DNA of 64,000 bases from assembly GCF_009827055.1 (NCBI RefSeq), contig NZ_WUMK01000001.1, positions 62,001-126,000 on the forward strand, read 5' to 3'. The DNA is from Shinella kummerowiae. Lineage in GTDB: Bacteria > Pseudomonadota > Alphaproteobacteria > Rhizobiales > Rhizobiaceae. The notes under the pieces are model-generated. The model was given only the letters and a program-made list of their open reading frames with translations. It was not told the DNA's origin and did no database searches. This document shows, piece by piece, positions 45,945-53,667 of this stretch (positions are counted from its first letter, which is position 1; each line of letters begins with the position of its first letter). Made by a program: the position numbers and the translations under genes.

Positions 45945-48011
45945 TCACTCGGCCATTGCGACCGGCTTTACCAGCGGCGTCACGCGGCGGATGGTGACGC
46001 GACGGTTGAGCTGTTCCGGGCCATCCGTCTCGATCTTCAGGTAGCGTTCGCCATAGCCCTGCGTCGCAAGGTTTTCCGGCGCGATGTCGTAGACGTCGCT
46101 CAGGACGTTGGCGACCGCTTCGGCACGCTCGTCGGAAAGCACGAGGTTCGATTCGTCCGAACCGACGGCATCCGTATGGCCCTCGATGAGGAAGGTCTCG
46201 CCCGGATCCTTGTCGAGGATCTCGTTGATCGCTTCCGCCACCTTGCGCAGCGACGACGCCTGGTTCATCGAAATTTCCGACGAGCCGGTCGCAAAGGTGA
46301 TCGTATCGAGGTCGATACGGCGCACCTTGTCGCGGATACGCGCGGAATACTTGACTTCGTCAAGCGTGTAGACCCGTTCCACCGGCTCCACCGGCGGCCG
46401 GTCGAGGAAGTCGCGATAATCGTGACGATCCTCGGCCGATGTATCGATGATGTAGTCATCAACAGGGATGGTCAGACGCATCGGTGGCAAGCGTTCACCC
46501 GGATCGACGAAAGTCGGCCGGCTGTCGCGGTCGATTTCCGGCGCATAGAACATCACATATTCCCGGCCTTCGCGATTGATGCGCGACCGCTGGATGATTT
46601 CGCCGTAGCGGTTGCGGATCGTCACCACACGGTCGCCGTTCGGCCGTATGACGACTTCGCGAACGCGACCGTTCGGAAGGTCTTCATAGTAGGTTTCCGT
46701 CGCGCGGCGTGACAGGCGGCGTCCATCGTCCGAACGCACGATGACGCGGTCGCCGAAGTTGATCACGAAGCGGTCTTCCACCTCGCGCTCGACGCGCCAG
46801 CCATCCCGATCGGCATAACGCGGGCGACGCTCACGGCGTTCACCTCGCTCACGCTCGGCCGGCTCATACCGAATACGGTCACGATCCTTCCAGCCGATCT
46901 GCGCATCCCGGTCGGATTCAGGAACGCGAACATCGACATTCCGCCGCTCTTCCGCGCGCTTGCGCCGACGTTCTTCGCGGGTTGAATCCCGGCGTCTGTC
47001 GGCGTCCTTGTCGCTGTCGAGCACAGCCGCACCATCGATGAACGGCAGTTCGATCGTGTCGGTCGTCTTGGAGGGATCCCTGGCAATGCGTTCACGGGCC
47101 TCATCGCGCTTGCGGCGCCGCTCTTCGCGCACCTTCTCACGGGCTTCCTGCTGTTGCTGATCGGCCTCGGCGTCACGCATCTTCTGACGGCGCTCTTCAC
47201 GGGCCTTCAACCGCTCTTCCTGTTGCTGCTGCTCGCCTTCAGCCTCACGCTGCTTCTGGCGGCGTTCTTCGCGCGCCTTCAGCCGCTCTTCCTGCTGCTG
47301 CTGTTCGCCTTCAGCCTCGCGCTGCTTCTGGCGACGCTCCTCGCGGGCCTTCAGCCGCTCCTCCTGCTGCTGCTGTTCGCCTTCAGCCTCACGCTGTTTC
47401 TGGCGACGTTCTTCGCGCGCCTTCAGCCGCTCTTCCTGTTGCTGCTGTTCGCCTTCAGCCTCACGCTGTTTCTGGCGACGCTCTTCGCGCGCCTTCTGGC
47501 GATCCTGCTGTTGTTGCTGCTCGCCCTCGGCCTCGCGCTGCTTCTGGCGGCGCTCTTCACGCGCCTTCAACCGCTCTTCCTGTTGCTGCTGTTCGCCTTC
47601 AGCCTCACGCTGTTTCTGGCGACGCTCTTCACGCGCCTTCTGGCGATCCTGCTGTTGTTGCTGCTCGCCCTCAGCCTCGCGCTGCTTCTGGCGGCGCTCC
47701 TCGCGAGCCTTCTGGCGATCCTGCTGCTGCTCGCCCTCAGCCTCCTGCTGCCGCTGGCGACGCTCCTCACGGGCCTTCTGACGATCCTGCTGTTGTCCTT
47801 CGTCGCCCTGCTGCTCACGCGCCTGTTTGCGTTCGCGGCGCAAGCGGCGGATTTCTTCCTCCGAAAGATCACCTTCTGCCTGGACGGTCATGACGTGCGG
47901 CACGCCTTCGGAGACGGATGCAGGACGCATCACCGCCGCGTTCACCGGTTGCCAGACCAGCGACACGATCGGCAAAGCCACCGTTGCCAGAAGTGTTGTT
48001 CTCTTACCCAT
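45945..48011 (-). CDS. OmpA-like protein 1 with nine-copy Q/E/R-rich repeat
   Basis: 688-aa exported protein. Signal peptide MGKRTTLLATVALPIVSLVW (cleavage after NAA), then a region of alternating charge with nine near-identical 24-residue units (residues 76-289; DRQKAREERRQKQREAEGEQ type), almost certainly a long coiled coil or single alpha-helix. A central beta-rich region (DRFVINFGDRVIVRSDDGRR; RNRYGEIIQRSRINREGREY) is followed by a C-terminal OmpA domain (about 575-680) with the peptidoglycan-binding pattern FLIEGHTDAVGSDESNLVLS, DERAEAVANVL and NRRVTIRRV. No N-terminal OmpA beta-barrel is present. Likely periplasmic, tethered to peptidoglycan and spanning outward by the helix (inference). 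Paralogue of the next gene upstream. Confidence 0.85.
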   Translation of the reverse strand: MGKRTTLLATVALPIVSLVWQPVNAAVMRPASVSEGVPHVMTVQAEGDLSEEEIRRLRRERKQAREQQGDEGQQQDRQKAREERRQRQQEAEGEQQQDRQKAREERRQKQREAEGEQQQQQDRQKAREERRQKQREAEGEQQQQEERLKAREERRQKQREAEGEQQQQQDRQKAREERRQKQREAEGEQQQQEERLKAREERRQKQREAEGEQQQQEERLKAREERRQKQREAEGEQQQQEERLKAREERRQKQREAEGEQQQQEERLKAREERRQKMRDAEADQQQQEAREKVREERRRKRDEARERIARDPSKTTDTIELPFIDGAAVLDSDKDADRRRDSTREERRRKRAEERRNVDVRVPESDRDAQIGWKDRDRIRYEPAERERGERRERRPRYADRDGWRVEREVEDRFVINFGDRVIVRSDDGRRLSRRATETYYEDLPNGRVREVVIRPNGDRVVTIRNRYGEIIQRSRINREGREYVMFYAPEIDRDSRPTFVDPGERLPPMRLTIPVDDYIIDTSAEDRHDYRDFLDRPPVEPVERVYTLDEVKYSARIRDKVRRIDLDTITFATGSSEISMNQASSLRKVAEAINEILDKDPGETFLIEGHTDAVGSDESNLVLSDERAEAVANVLSDVYDIAPENLATQGYGERYLKIETDGPEQLNRRVTIRRVTPLVKPVAMAE
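47145..47786 (-). repeat. Nine tandem ~72-bp coding repeats in OmpA-like gene 1
   Basis: Nine consecutive units (the first is 66 bp, the rest 72 bp) encode a helix rich in Arg, Glu and Gln. Two unit types alternate: those starting DRQK (units 1, 2, 3, 5) and those starting ERLK (units 4, 6, 7, 8, 9). The last unit and a tenth half-unit are diverged. Near identity at the DNA level implies recent expansion or homogenisation. Confidence 0.92.
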
Positions 48012-48119
48012 TGGCGTTTCCTCGTTGCCAGTCGTGCCGGCGTTGAATCAAGATTTGCAGGCGAATTTGTGTTGTCGCCACGCTAATCCACCGCAGATGA
48101 ATCCGCGCTGAACAGAACA

Positions 48120-48142
48120 GGCCGCCGGTTGTACCGGCGGCC
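48120..48142 (-). terminator. Hairpin downstream of OmpA-like gene 2
   Basis: GGCCGCCGGT, loop TGT, ACCGGCGGCC: a perfect 10-bp stem 25 bp beyond the minus-strand stop at 48167, followed on that strand by TGTTCTGTTC. Probably a terminator separating the two OmpA-like genes, though the T-run is weak. Confidence 0.6.
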
Positions 48143-48166
48143 ATGGTGAAACGCGCGAAGAGGCGA

Positions 48167-50320
48167 TCAGTTCGCTTTCGCCATCGGACGCACCAGCGTC
48201 GTGACGCGGCGAATGGTGACACGGCGGTTCTGCTGTTCGGCCGTATCGGTGCGCACTTTCAGGAATCGCTCACCATATCCCTGCGTCTGGAGGTTCTCCG
48301 GCGGAACGCCGTAAACCTCGGTCAGCAGGCTCGCAACCGATTCGGCGCGCTCGTCGGACAGCACCAGGTTCGGCTTGTCGGCGCCGACGGCGTCGGTATG
48401 CCCCTCGATCAGGAAGGTTTCACCCGGGTCCTTGTCGAGCACCTTCTGCATGGCCTCCGCCACGCTGCGCAGCGTGCGCGCCTGCGACATCGGCACTTCG
48501 GCACTGCCCGTCGCGAAGGTAATCGTATCGAGGTCGATGCGGCGCACCTTGTCGCGCAGACGCGCCGAGTGCTTCACCTCATCGATCGAGTAGACCCGCT
48601 CCACGCGCTCGACCGGCGGCTCGGACAGGAATTCGTAGAAGTCGCGGTCCGGTTCGCTCGATGTGTCGATGATATAGTCGCTGACGGGGATGCGCAGGCG
48701 CATCGGCGGCAGTTCGTAGCCGACATCGACCAGACCGGGGCGCGGCGCATCGCCTTCAAGTTCCGGCGCGTAGACGAGAATATATTCCCGGCCATCCCGG
48801 CCGACGCGCGAGCGCTGGATGATGTCGCCGTAACGATTGTAGATCGTCACGATCCGCACACCGCCGGGACGCGTGATCGTCTCGCGGACGCGGTCGCGGG
48901 CAAGGTTATCGTAGAAAACCTCTTCCGAATCGCGGCGCAGGCGCGGCCGGTCGTCGCCGCGCACGATCAACTGGTCGCCGACTTCGAGCACCGTGCGGTT
49001 TTCGACCTGCTCGACCACATTGACCTCGGTGACGCTGTTGTCGATCGTCGTGTTGTTGACGGTGTTGTTGTTGACGATCGTATTGTTGATCACCGTGTTG
49101 TTGATGATGTTCGTCGTCTCGGGCACGGCGAAATCCGGTGCCTTCTCGACCCGCTCGCCCTCCTCCTTAATCGCCGCCTCGATCTTGCCGGGAACGGCCT
49201 CGCGAACCTCTTCGGAGATGTCGGCCTGCGCGGAATCGTCCGTTTCCGGCACTGGCACCGCCTCCTCCTGCGCCCGCAGCTCCTCGCGCTGCTTGCGGCG
49301 ATCCTCACGGCCCTTCCGGCCGCCGGCCTTGTCGGCGTCCTTGTCGCTGTCGAGCACCGCGGCACCGTTTTCGACCGGCAGTACGACCGTCTCGTCCGTC
49401 TTCGACGGATCTTCGGCGATTTCCTGCTTCTGTTCTTCGGTCAGCGTCTCTACGACCGGCTCGCCAGCGGGCGCTTTGCCGGTCTCGGCGGTGGCAGGCT
49501 GATCCATACCGGTTTCGGCCGGCGTTTCCTCACCGGCAACGGCCGGCTTCTCGCCCTCCTCTATCGACGGTTGTTCGCTGGTCGTGGTTTCTTCCGCGCT
49601 GCCCTCCTGCTGCTGCACAGGCTGCTCCGCCTGCTGATCTTCGGCTGGCTTTTGTTCCTCGGCAGCCTTCTGCTCGGAAGCGGCTTTCTCGGCGTCCTCC
49701 GCGGCCTTCTGTTCGTCGGCCTGGCGCTGCTGCTCTTCGCCGGCAGCGCGCTGGGCTTCCTCTTCGGCGGCCTTCTGCTCGGATGCAGCCTTCTCGGCGT
49801 CCTCGGCGGCCTTCTGTTCGTCAGTCCGGCGCTGCTGCTCTTCACCGGCAGCACGTTGGGCCTCTTCTTCGGCAGCTTTCTGCTCGGAAGCGGCCTTCTC
49901 GGCATCCTCCGCGGCCTTCTGTTCGTCAGCCTGGCGCTGCTGCTCTTCACCGGCAGCGCGCTGGGCCTCCTCTTCGGCAGCCTTCTGCTCGGAAGCAGCC
50001 TTCTCGGCGTCCTCGGCGGCTTTCTGTTCGTCGGCCTGGCGCTGCTGTTCTTCACCGGCAGCGCGTTGAGCCTCCTCTTCCGCGGCCTTCTGTTCCGATG
50101 CCGCCTTCTCGGCGTCCTCGGCGGCGCGCTGGGCATCGTCCTGCTGTTGCTGCTGCTGTTGCAGGAGCAATTCTTCCTCGCTCGGCTGCCCTTCGCCGGT
50201 GTTCTCCTGCGCAACCTCGAACGGTTTCGTCAGGGCGTCTGCGAGCGTCGGCGTCGCAATCAGCACCGTCGACAGGACGGGCAGCGCAACGGTTGCAAAA
50301 AGTCTGGAGCGGAAAGTCAT
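48167..50320 (-). CDS. OmpA-like protein 2 with four-and-a-half-copy A/E/Q-rich repeat
   Basis: 717-aa exported paralogue of the neighbouring protein. Signal peptide MTFRSRLFATVALPVLSTVL (cleavage after TLA), a poly-Gln stretch (residues 54-60), then four 35-residue units plus a half unit (residues 66 to about 222; AAEDAEKAASEQKAAEEEAQ type), predicted as coiled coil. A Pro/Glu-rich linker follows, then an Asn/Thr-rich beta segment (NIINNTVINNTIVNNNTVNN, near 395-415), the beta-rich central region shared with protein 1, and the same C-terminal OmpA peptidoglycan-binding domain (FLIEGHTDAVGADKPNLVLS, NRRVTIRRV). Shared parts align closely with protein 1; the helical repeats differ entirely in length and sequence. 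Own promoter likely, with 155 bp between the genes. Confidence 0.85.
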   Translation of the reverse strand: MTFRSRLFATVALPVLSTVLIATPTLADALTKPFEVAQENTGEGQPSEEELLLQQQQQQQDDAQRAAEDAEKAASEQKAAEEEAQRAAGEEQQRQADEQKAAEDAEKAASEQKAAEEEAQRAAGEEQQRQADEQKAAEDAEKAASEQKAAEEEAQRAAGEEQQRRTDEQKAAEDAEKAASEQKAAEEEAQRAAGEEQQRQADEQKAAEDAEKAASEQKAAEEQKPAEDQQAEQPVQQQEGSAEETTTSEQPSIEEGEKPAVAGEETPAETGMDQPATAETGKAPAGEPVVETLTEEQKQEIAEDPSKTDETVVLPVENGAAVLDSDKDADKAGGRKGREDRRKQREELRAQEEAVPVPETDDSAQADISEEVREAVPGKIEAAIKEEGERVEKAPDFAVPETTNIINNTVINNTIVNNNTVNNTTIDNSVTEVNVVEQVENRTVLEVGDQLIVRGDDRPRLRRDSEEVFYDNLARDRVRETITRPGGVRIVTIYNRYGDIIQRSRVGRDGREYILVYAPELEGDAPRPGLVDVGYELPPMRLRIPVSDYIIDTSSEPDRDFYEFLSEPPVERVERVYSIDEVKHSARLRDKVRRIDLDTITFATGSAEVPMSQARTLRSVAEAMQKVLDKDPGETFLIEGHTDAVGADKPNLVLSDERAESVASLLTEVYGVPPENLQTQGYGERFLKVRTDTAEQQNRRVTIRRVTTLVRPMAKAN
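49655..50125 (-). repeat. Four 105-bp coding repeats plus a partial copy in OmpA-like gene 2
   Basis: Units of 35 codons at residues 66-100, 101-135, 136-170 and 171-205, followed by a half unit. They differ only at a few positions (for example RRTDEQK in place of RQADEQK in unit 3). The unit is unrelated in length and composition to the 72-bp unit of the neighbouring paralogue. Confidence 0.92.
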
Positions 50321-50657
50321 CGTTTTATCCTCACGGTGTCCCGTCTTTTCATTTGCGGCCCACGCGGCTCTTCCGGCCGGTGCGCGAACCCGTCACAATC
50401 CACCCAAGGCCTAGCCAGGAGCGTATTAACCGCGCCTGAATGGCTTGGATGAGGCACCAGATAGGTCGCCGCCTTACCCCGGCCAGAGGCGGGGCGTGAA
50501 ATTGTCGGGGAAACCCGGCGGAAAAACGGCGCGAAACCAGTTGATTTTTGGGCGAAAAACGGTCGATTATCCGGCCCAAGCGGGCAGGCCTGCCCGCTTC
50601 ACATCAAGGCCCGGACAACAAGAAAAACCGGAGAGCCTTCACAAAGAGAGGATCACA
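50321..50657. other. 337-bp intergenic region with a 22-bp perfect palindrome
   Basis: Lies between divergent OmpA-like gene 2 and the transporter binding-protein gene. At 50578-50599 is a perfect 22-bp palindrome with arms AAGCGGGCAGG and CCTGCCCGCTT and no loop, about 60 bp upstream of the binding-protein start. As RNA it would form a hairpin only after loss of some central pairs; as DNA it is an ideal dimer site. No other element was assigned. Confidence 0.6.
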
Positions 50658-51440
50658 ATGCGTATTTCCAAACGTTTCACGCTCGCAGCCTCGGCTGCTG
50701 TCATCGCCCTCTTCGCGTCTTCCGCGATGGCTGAAGGCGAGAAGATCGTGATCGGCACGGAAGGCGCCTACCCGCCCTTCAACAATCTCGAATCCGACGG
50801 CACGCTGACGGGCTTCGACGTCGACATCGCCAAGGCGCTGTGCGAGGAAATGAAGGCCGAGTGCACTTTCGTCACGCAGGACTGGGACGGCATCATCCCG
50901 GCGCTCATCGGCAAGAAGTTCGACGCCATCGTCGCCTCCATGTCGATCACCGCCGAGCGCAAGGAGAAGGTCGACTTCTCCAAGAAGTACTACAACACGC
51001 CGCCGGCCATCATCGTGCCGAAGGATTCCGAGATCAAGGAAGCAACACCCGAAGCGCTCGCCGGCAAGGCGCTCGGCGCACAGGGTTCGACGACGCACTC
51101 CAACTATGCGCAGGCGCATATGAAGGATGCCGACATCAAGATGTATCCGACGGCTGACGAGTACAAGCTCGACATCGCCAACGGCCGCATCGATGCCGCC
51201 ATCGACGACGTGGTGGTGCTGTCCGAATGGCTGAAGACCGAAGCCGGCGCCTGCTGCAAGCTGCTCGGCACGCTGCCGATCGACCCGGTCATCAACGGCG
51301 AAGGCGCCGGCATCGCTGTCCGCAAGGGCGAAACCGCACTTGCCGACAAGTTCACCGCGGCGATCGCGGCAATCCGTGCCAGCGGCAAGTACCAGGAAAT
51401 CAACGCCAAGTACTTCCCGTTTGACGTTTACGGCGACTGA
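50658..51440 (+). CDS. Polar amino-acid ABC transporter substrate-binding protein (Arg/Lys/Orn/opine type)
   Basis: 260-aa periplasmic binding protein. Signal peptide (SKRFTLAASAAVIALFASSA, cleavage after MAE-like site), then the family-3 solute-binding core: IGTEGAYPPFNNLESDGTLT, GFDVDIAKALCEEMKAECTF, FDAIVASMSITAERKEKVDF. The DWDGIIPALIGKKFDAI stretch resembles lysine/arginine/ornithine and octopine/nopaline binding proteins. ATG 50658 follows AGAGAGGATCACA. First gene of an operon with two permease genes. Substrate specificity is inferred from general family resemblance only. Confidence 0.92.
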   Translation: MRISKRFTLAASAAVIALFASSAMAEGEKIVIGTEGAYPPFNNLESDGTLTGFDVDIAKALCEEMKAECTFVTQDWDGIIPALIGKKFDAIVASMSITAERKEKVDFSKKYYNTPPAIIVPKDSEIKEATPEALAGKALGAQGSTTHSNYAQAHMKDADIKMYPTADEYKLDIANGRIDAAIDDVVVLSEWLKTEAGACCKLLGTLPIDPVINGEGAGIAVRKGETALADKFTAAIAAIRASGKYQEINAKYFPFDVYGD

Positions 51441-51498
51441 CACACGGCCGCATCTGTGTCATGCGGGTTTTTTCTGACCCCATCACCAGAATGCACGG

Positions 51499-51530
51499 GC
51501 GGGAGGGCTTGCTCTCCCGCTTCTTTTGTT
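51499..51530 (+). terminator. Internal attenuator between binding-protein and permease genes
   Basis: GCGGGAG pairs with CTCCCGC around an 8-nt loop, followed by TTCTTTTGTTT; it lies 59 bp after the binding-protein stop and 80 bp before the first permease start. Such partial terminators keep binding-protein levels above permease levels. Confidence 0.72.
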
Positions 51531-51610
51531 TGAGAAGTTGCGAATAAGAAAAAGCAGGCGCGTTAAGCGCTTTAACAACAAGCGCAAAGCGCATCGGGGG
51601 TTTTTCTGGC

Positions 51611-52414
51611 ATGAGCGGGTTTCTCACCGCCATCGTCGAGGCGGTAACCGCGTTTATCGGGATCATCGATCCCTTTTGCGGGCCGGTCGGCATCTTCAAT
51701 CTTTTCCTGGGCAAGACGCTCCTGGCGTGTGGCGCCGCCGGTTGGGGCGACGAGATCGCCTTCGGGTTCCTGGTGACGGCAAGCCTCGCCATCGCGACCC
51801 TGCCCGTCGGCCTGCTGATGGGCTTCTTCATCGCGCTGGCAAAGCAGTCGGAAGAAAAGTCGCTCAGGCTCTCGGCCAACATCTATACCACGCTGTTCCG
51901 CGGCCTGCCGGAACTGCTGACGCTCTTCATCGTCTATTACGGCATGCAGATCCTCGTGCAGAACCTTGTCGCCGCGATGGGCTATGATGGCACGATCGAG
52001 ATCAATGCCTTCTTCGCCGGCATGTTCGCACTCGGCCTGGTCTTCTCCGCCTATTGTTCGGAAGTGCTGCTTTCCGCGTTCAAGGCAATTCCGCGCGGCC
52101 AGTACGAGGCGGGTTACGCGCTCGGCCTGCACCATGGCCGTACCATGCAGCTCATCGTGCTGCCGCAGTTGATCCGCGTTGCCCTGCCCGGCCTCGGAAA
52201 CCTGTGGATGGCGCTCCTGAAGGATACCGCACTCGTCTCCGTCATCGGCCTGCCGGACATCCTGCGCCAGACGGGCATCGCGGCGCGCGTCACCAAGGAA
52301 GCCTTCCAGTTCTACACCGTCGCCTGCCTGCTCTTCCTCGTCCTTGCTTTCCTCTCGTCTCTGGTCTTTTCCAGCATCGAGAGCTGGGCCAAGCGTTCGG
52401 AGGTCGCGCGATGA
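51611..52414 (+). CDS. Polar amino-acid ABC transporter permease (HisQ/OccQ type)
   Basis: 267-aa inner-membrane permease with five or six helices. The EAA loop that contacts the ATPase is visible as YEAGYALGLHHGRTMQLIVL followed by PQLIRVALPGLGN. The segment YTTLFRGLPELLTLFIVYYG is typical of the HisM/HisQ family. The N-terminal part (IIDPFCGPVGIFNLFLGKT) is close to the opine-type OccQ/NocQ permeases. Overlaps the next permease by 4 bp (ATGA). Pairs with it as a heterodimeric channel. Confidence 0.92.
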   Translation: MSGFLTAIVEAVTAFIGIIDPFCGPVGIFNLFLGKTLLACGAAGWGDEIAFGFLVTASLAIATLPVGLLMGFFIALAKQSEEKSLRLSANIYTTLFRGLPELLTLFIVYYGMQILVQNLVAAMGYDGTIEINAFFAGMFALGLVFSAYCSEVLLSAFKAIPRGQYEAGYALGLHHGRTMQLIVLPQLIRVALPGLGNLWMALLKDTALVSVIGLPDILRQTGIAARVTKEAFQFYTVACLLFLVLAFLSSLVFSSIESWAKRSEVAR

Positions 52415-53241
52415 GCTACGTCACCACCCTCATCCCGCCGCAGGCCCCGCCCCCGGCCCCGCCGAAACCGTTCACCGCCGGCCGCTTCTTCGGCAATATC
52501 TTCATGGGCGTATGGCTGGCGCTCGCCGTCGGCATCTTCCTGATGATCACCGGCGGCTGGGATCCGGAAAAATTCGCGAAATACGGCCCGAACTACCGTT
52601 CCGGCCTCGGCGTGACGCTGCTTTTGGTGAGCCTTTCCGTCGTGCTCGGCGGTCTCATCTCTCTACCGCTCGCCTTCGCGCGCATGTCGAAGAACCCGGT
52701 TCTCTCCTGGTTTTCCTACGGCTATGTCTATTTCTTCCGCGGCACGCCGCTGCTGACGCAGCTCTTCCTCATCTATTACGGCCTCGGCAGCTTCTCTGCC
52801 GAGCTCAAGGCCTGGGGTCTGTGGTGGTTCTTCCGCGACGCATGGAACTGCGCGCTGCTGACCTTCACGCTCAACACCGCCGCTTACCAAGCTGAAATCC
52901 TGCGCGGCGCCATCGAGAGCGTGGCGCGCGGCCAGCACGAGGGTGCAGCCGCCCTCGGCCTGCCGAAAAAGGTCGCCTTCTTCAAGGTCATCCTGCCGCA
53001 GGCGCTGATCGTGGCCTTGCGCCCCTACGGCAACGAGATCATCCTGATGATCAAAGGCTCCGCCATCGTCGCCATCGTCACGGTCCTCGACCTGATGGGC
53101 GAAACCCGCCTCGCCTTCTCGCGCACCTTCGACCCGCAGGCCTATCTGTGGGCCGCGCTGATGTATCTCCTCATGGTGGAGCTGCTGCGCAATCTATGGG
53201 CCTGGCTGGAAACCCGCCTGACGCGCCATCTGAAGCGCTGA
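52411..53241 (+). CDS. Polar amino-acid ABC transporter permease (HisM/OccM type)
   Basis: 276-aa inner-membrane permease, the partner of the preceding one. A Pro-rich cytosolic N-terminus (LIPPQAPPPAPPKPF) precedes the first helix. The family segments are VYFFRGTPLLTQLFLIYYGL and the EAA loop GQHEGAAALGLPKKVAFFKV, then ILPQALIVALRPYGNE. ATG 52411 overlaps the upstream stop, with GGAGG upstream. The operon ends here: no ATP-binding protein gene follows, so the ATPase must be encoded elsewhere or shared with another system. Confidence 0.92.
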   Translation: MSYVTTLIPPQAPPPAPPKPFTAGRFFGNIFMGVWLALAVGIFLMITGGWDPEKFAKYGPNYRSGLGVTLLLVSLSVVLGGLISLPLAFARMSKNPVLSWFSYGYVYFFRGTPLLTQLFLIYYGLGSFSAELKAWGLWWFFRDAWNCALLTFTLNTAAYQAEILRGAIESVARGQHEGAAALGLPKKVAFFKVILPQALIVALRPYGNEIILMIKGSAIVAIVTVLDLMGETRLAFSRTFDPQAYLWAALMYLLMVELLRNLWAWLETRLTRHLKR

Positions 53242-53247
53242 AATCCC

Positions 53248-53275
53248 TGGCAGCACTCACGTACGAGTGCTGCCA
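53248..53275 (+). terminator. Hairpin after the permease operon
   Basis: TGGCAGCACTC pairs perfectly over 11 bp with GAGTGCTGCCA around ACGTAC. It begins 7 bp after the stop. It lacks a T-run (ACTATCTGATTTC follows), so it may act as a Rho-assisted terminator or 3'-end stabiliser. Confidence 0.6.
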
Positions 53276-53385
53276 ACTATCTGATTTCACGCAAATATTG
53301 TTACAGCGGATCAGAAGTTAACGTTTCATTCACCCTGCGAGCGCTCAATTATAGGGACCATCATTCACCACGCAATGAGGTCGCT

Positions 53386-53652
53386 ATGACAAACGACATG
53401 GCAATGCAGCTCAAGGGCTACGGCGTCACCACAGCCCAGATCCTCTATCGCATGCCGGATCATCAACAGTTCCTGCAAGCCTATATCTGGCAGCACTACG
53501 ATCTCGCCCCGGACTTCCCGGAGATGAAGAGTTTCCTGAAATTCTGGCAGGAGAAGCTGGACGGCCCGATCCACTCGGTGCGCTACGTCCACCGCCGGCT
53601 GATCTCGGCGACGGAATGGCGGGCACTCAAGGGCGAGTTCATCCTCAACTGA
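53386..53652 (+). CDS. Usg family protein
   Basis: 88-aa alphaproteobacterial protein of the Usg family. It has the near-invariant core LYRMPDHQQFLQAYIWQHYD, LAPDFPEMKSFLKFWQEKLD and GPIHSVRYVHRRL. Small, soluble, no signal peptide. The function is unknown; the name comes from a gene found beside trpF in Caulobacter. ATG 53386 follows GAGGTCGCT. Its stop is 15 bp from the convergent DUF2270 stop. Confidence 0.9.
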   Translation: MTNDMAMQLKGYGVTTAQILYRMPDHQQFLQAYIWQHYDLAPDFPEMKSFLKFWQEKLDGPIHSVRYVHRRLISATEWRALKGEFILN

Positions 53653-53667
53653 CGGGAAGCGCCATGG

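Noticed and set aside
47154..48086. 310-codon, very Leu/Phe-rich plus-strand frame that looks like a membrane protein
   Set aside because: Pure antisense reading of the nine Q/E/R repeats of OmpA-like gene 1; it has no conserved domain and its periodicity is that of the repeats.
47145..50125. Regular repeats that might suggest CRISPR arrays
   Set aside because: The 72-bp and 105-bp units are contiguous, without unique spacers, keep the reading frame and encode helical repeats; no cas gene is present.
48143..50452. 769-codon open frame on the plus strand opposite OmpA-like gene 2
   Set aside because: It is the antisense of a real gene with a signal peptide, coding repeats and a conserved OmpA domain. 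The hydrophobic runs are the complement of Gln/Glu/Ala codons.
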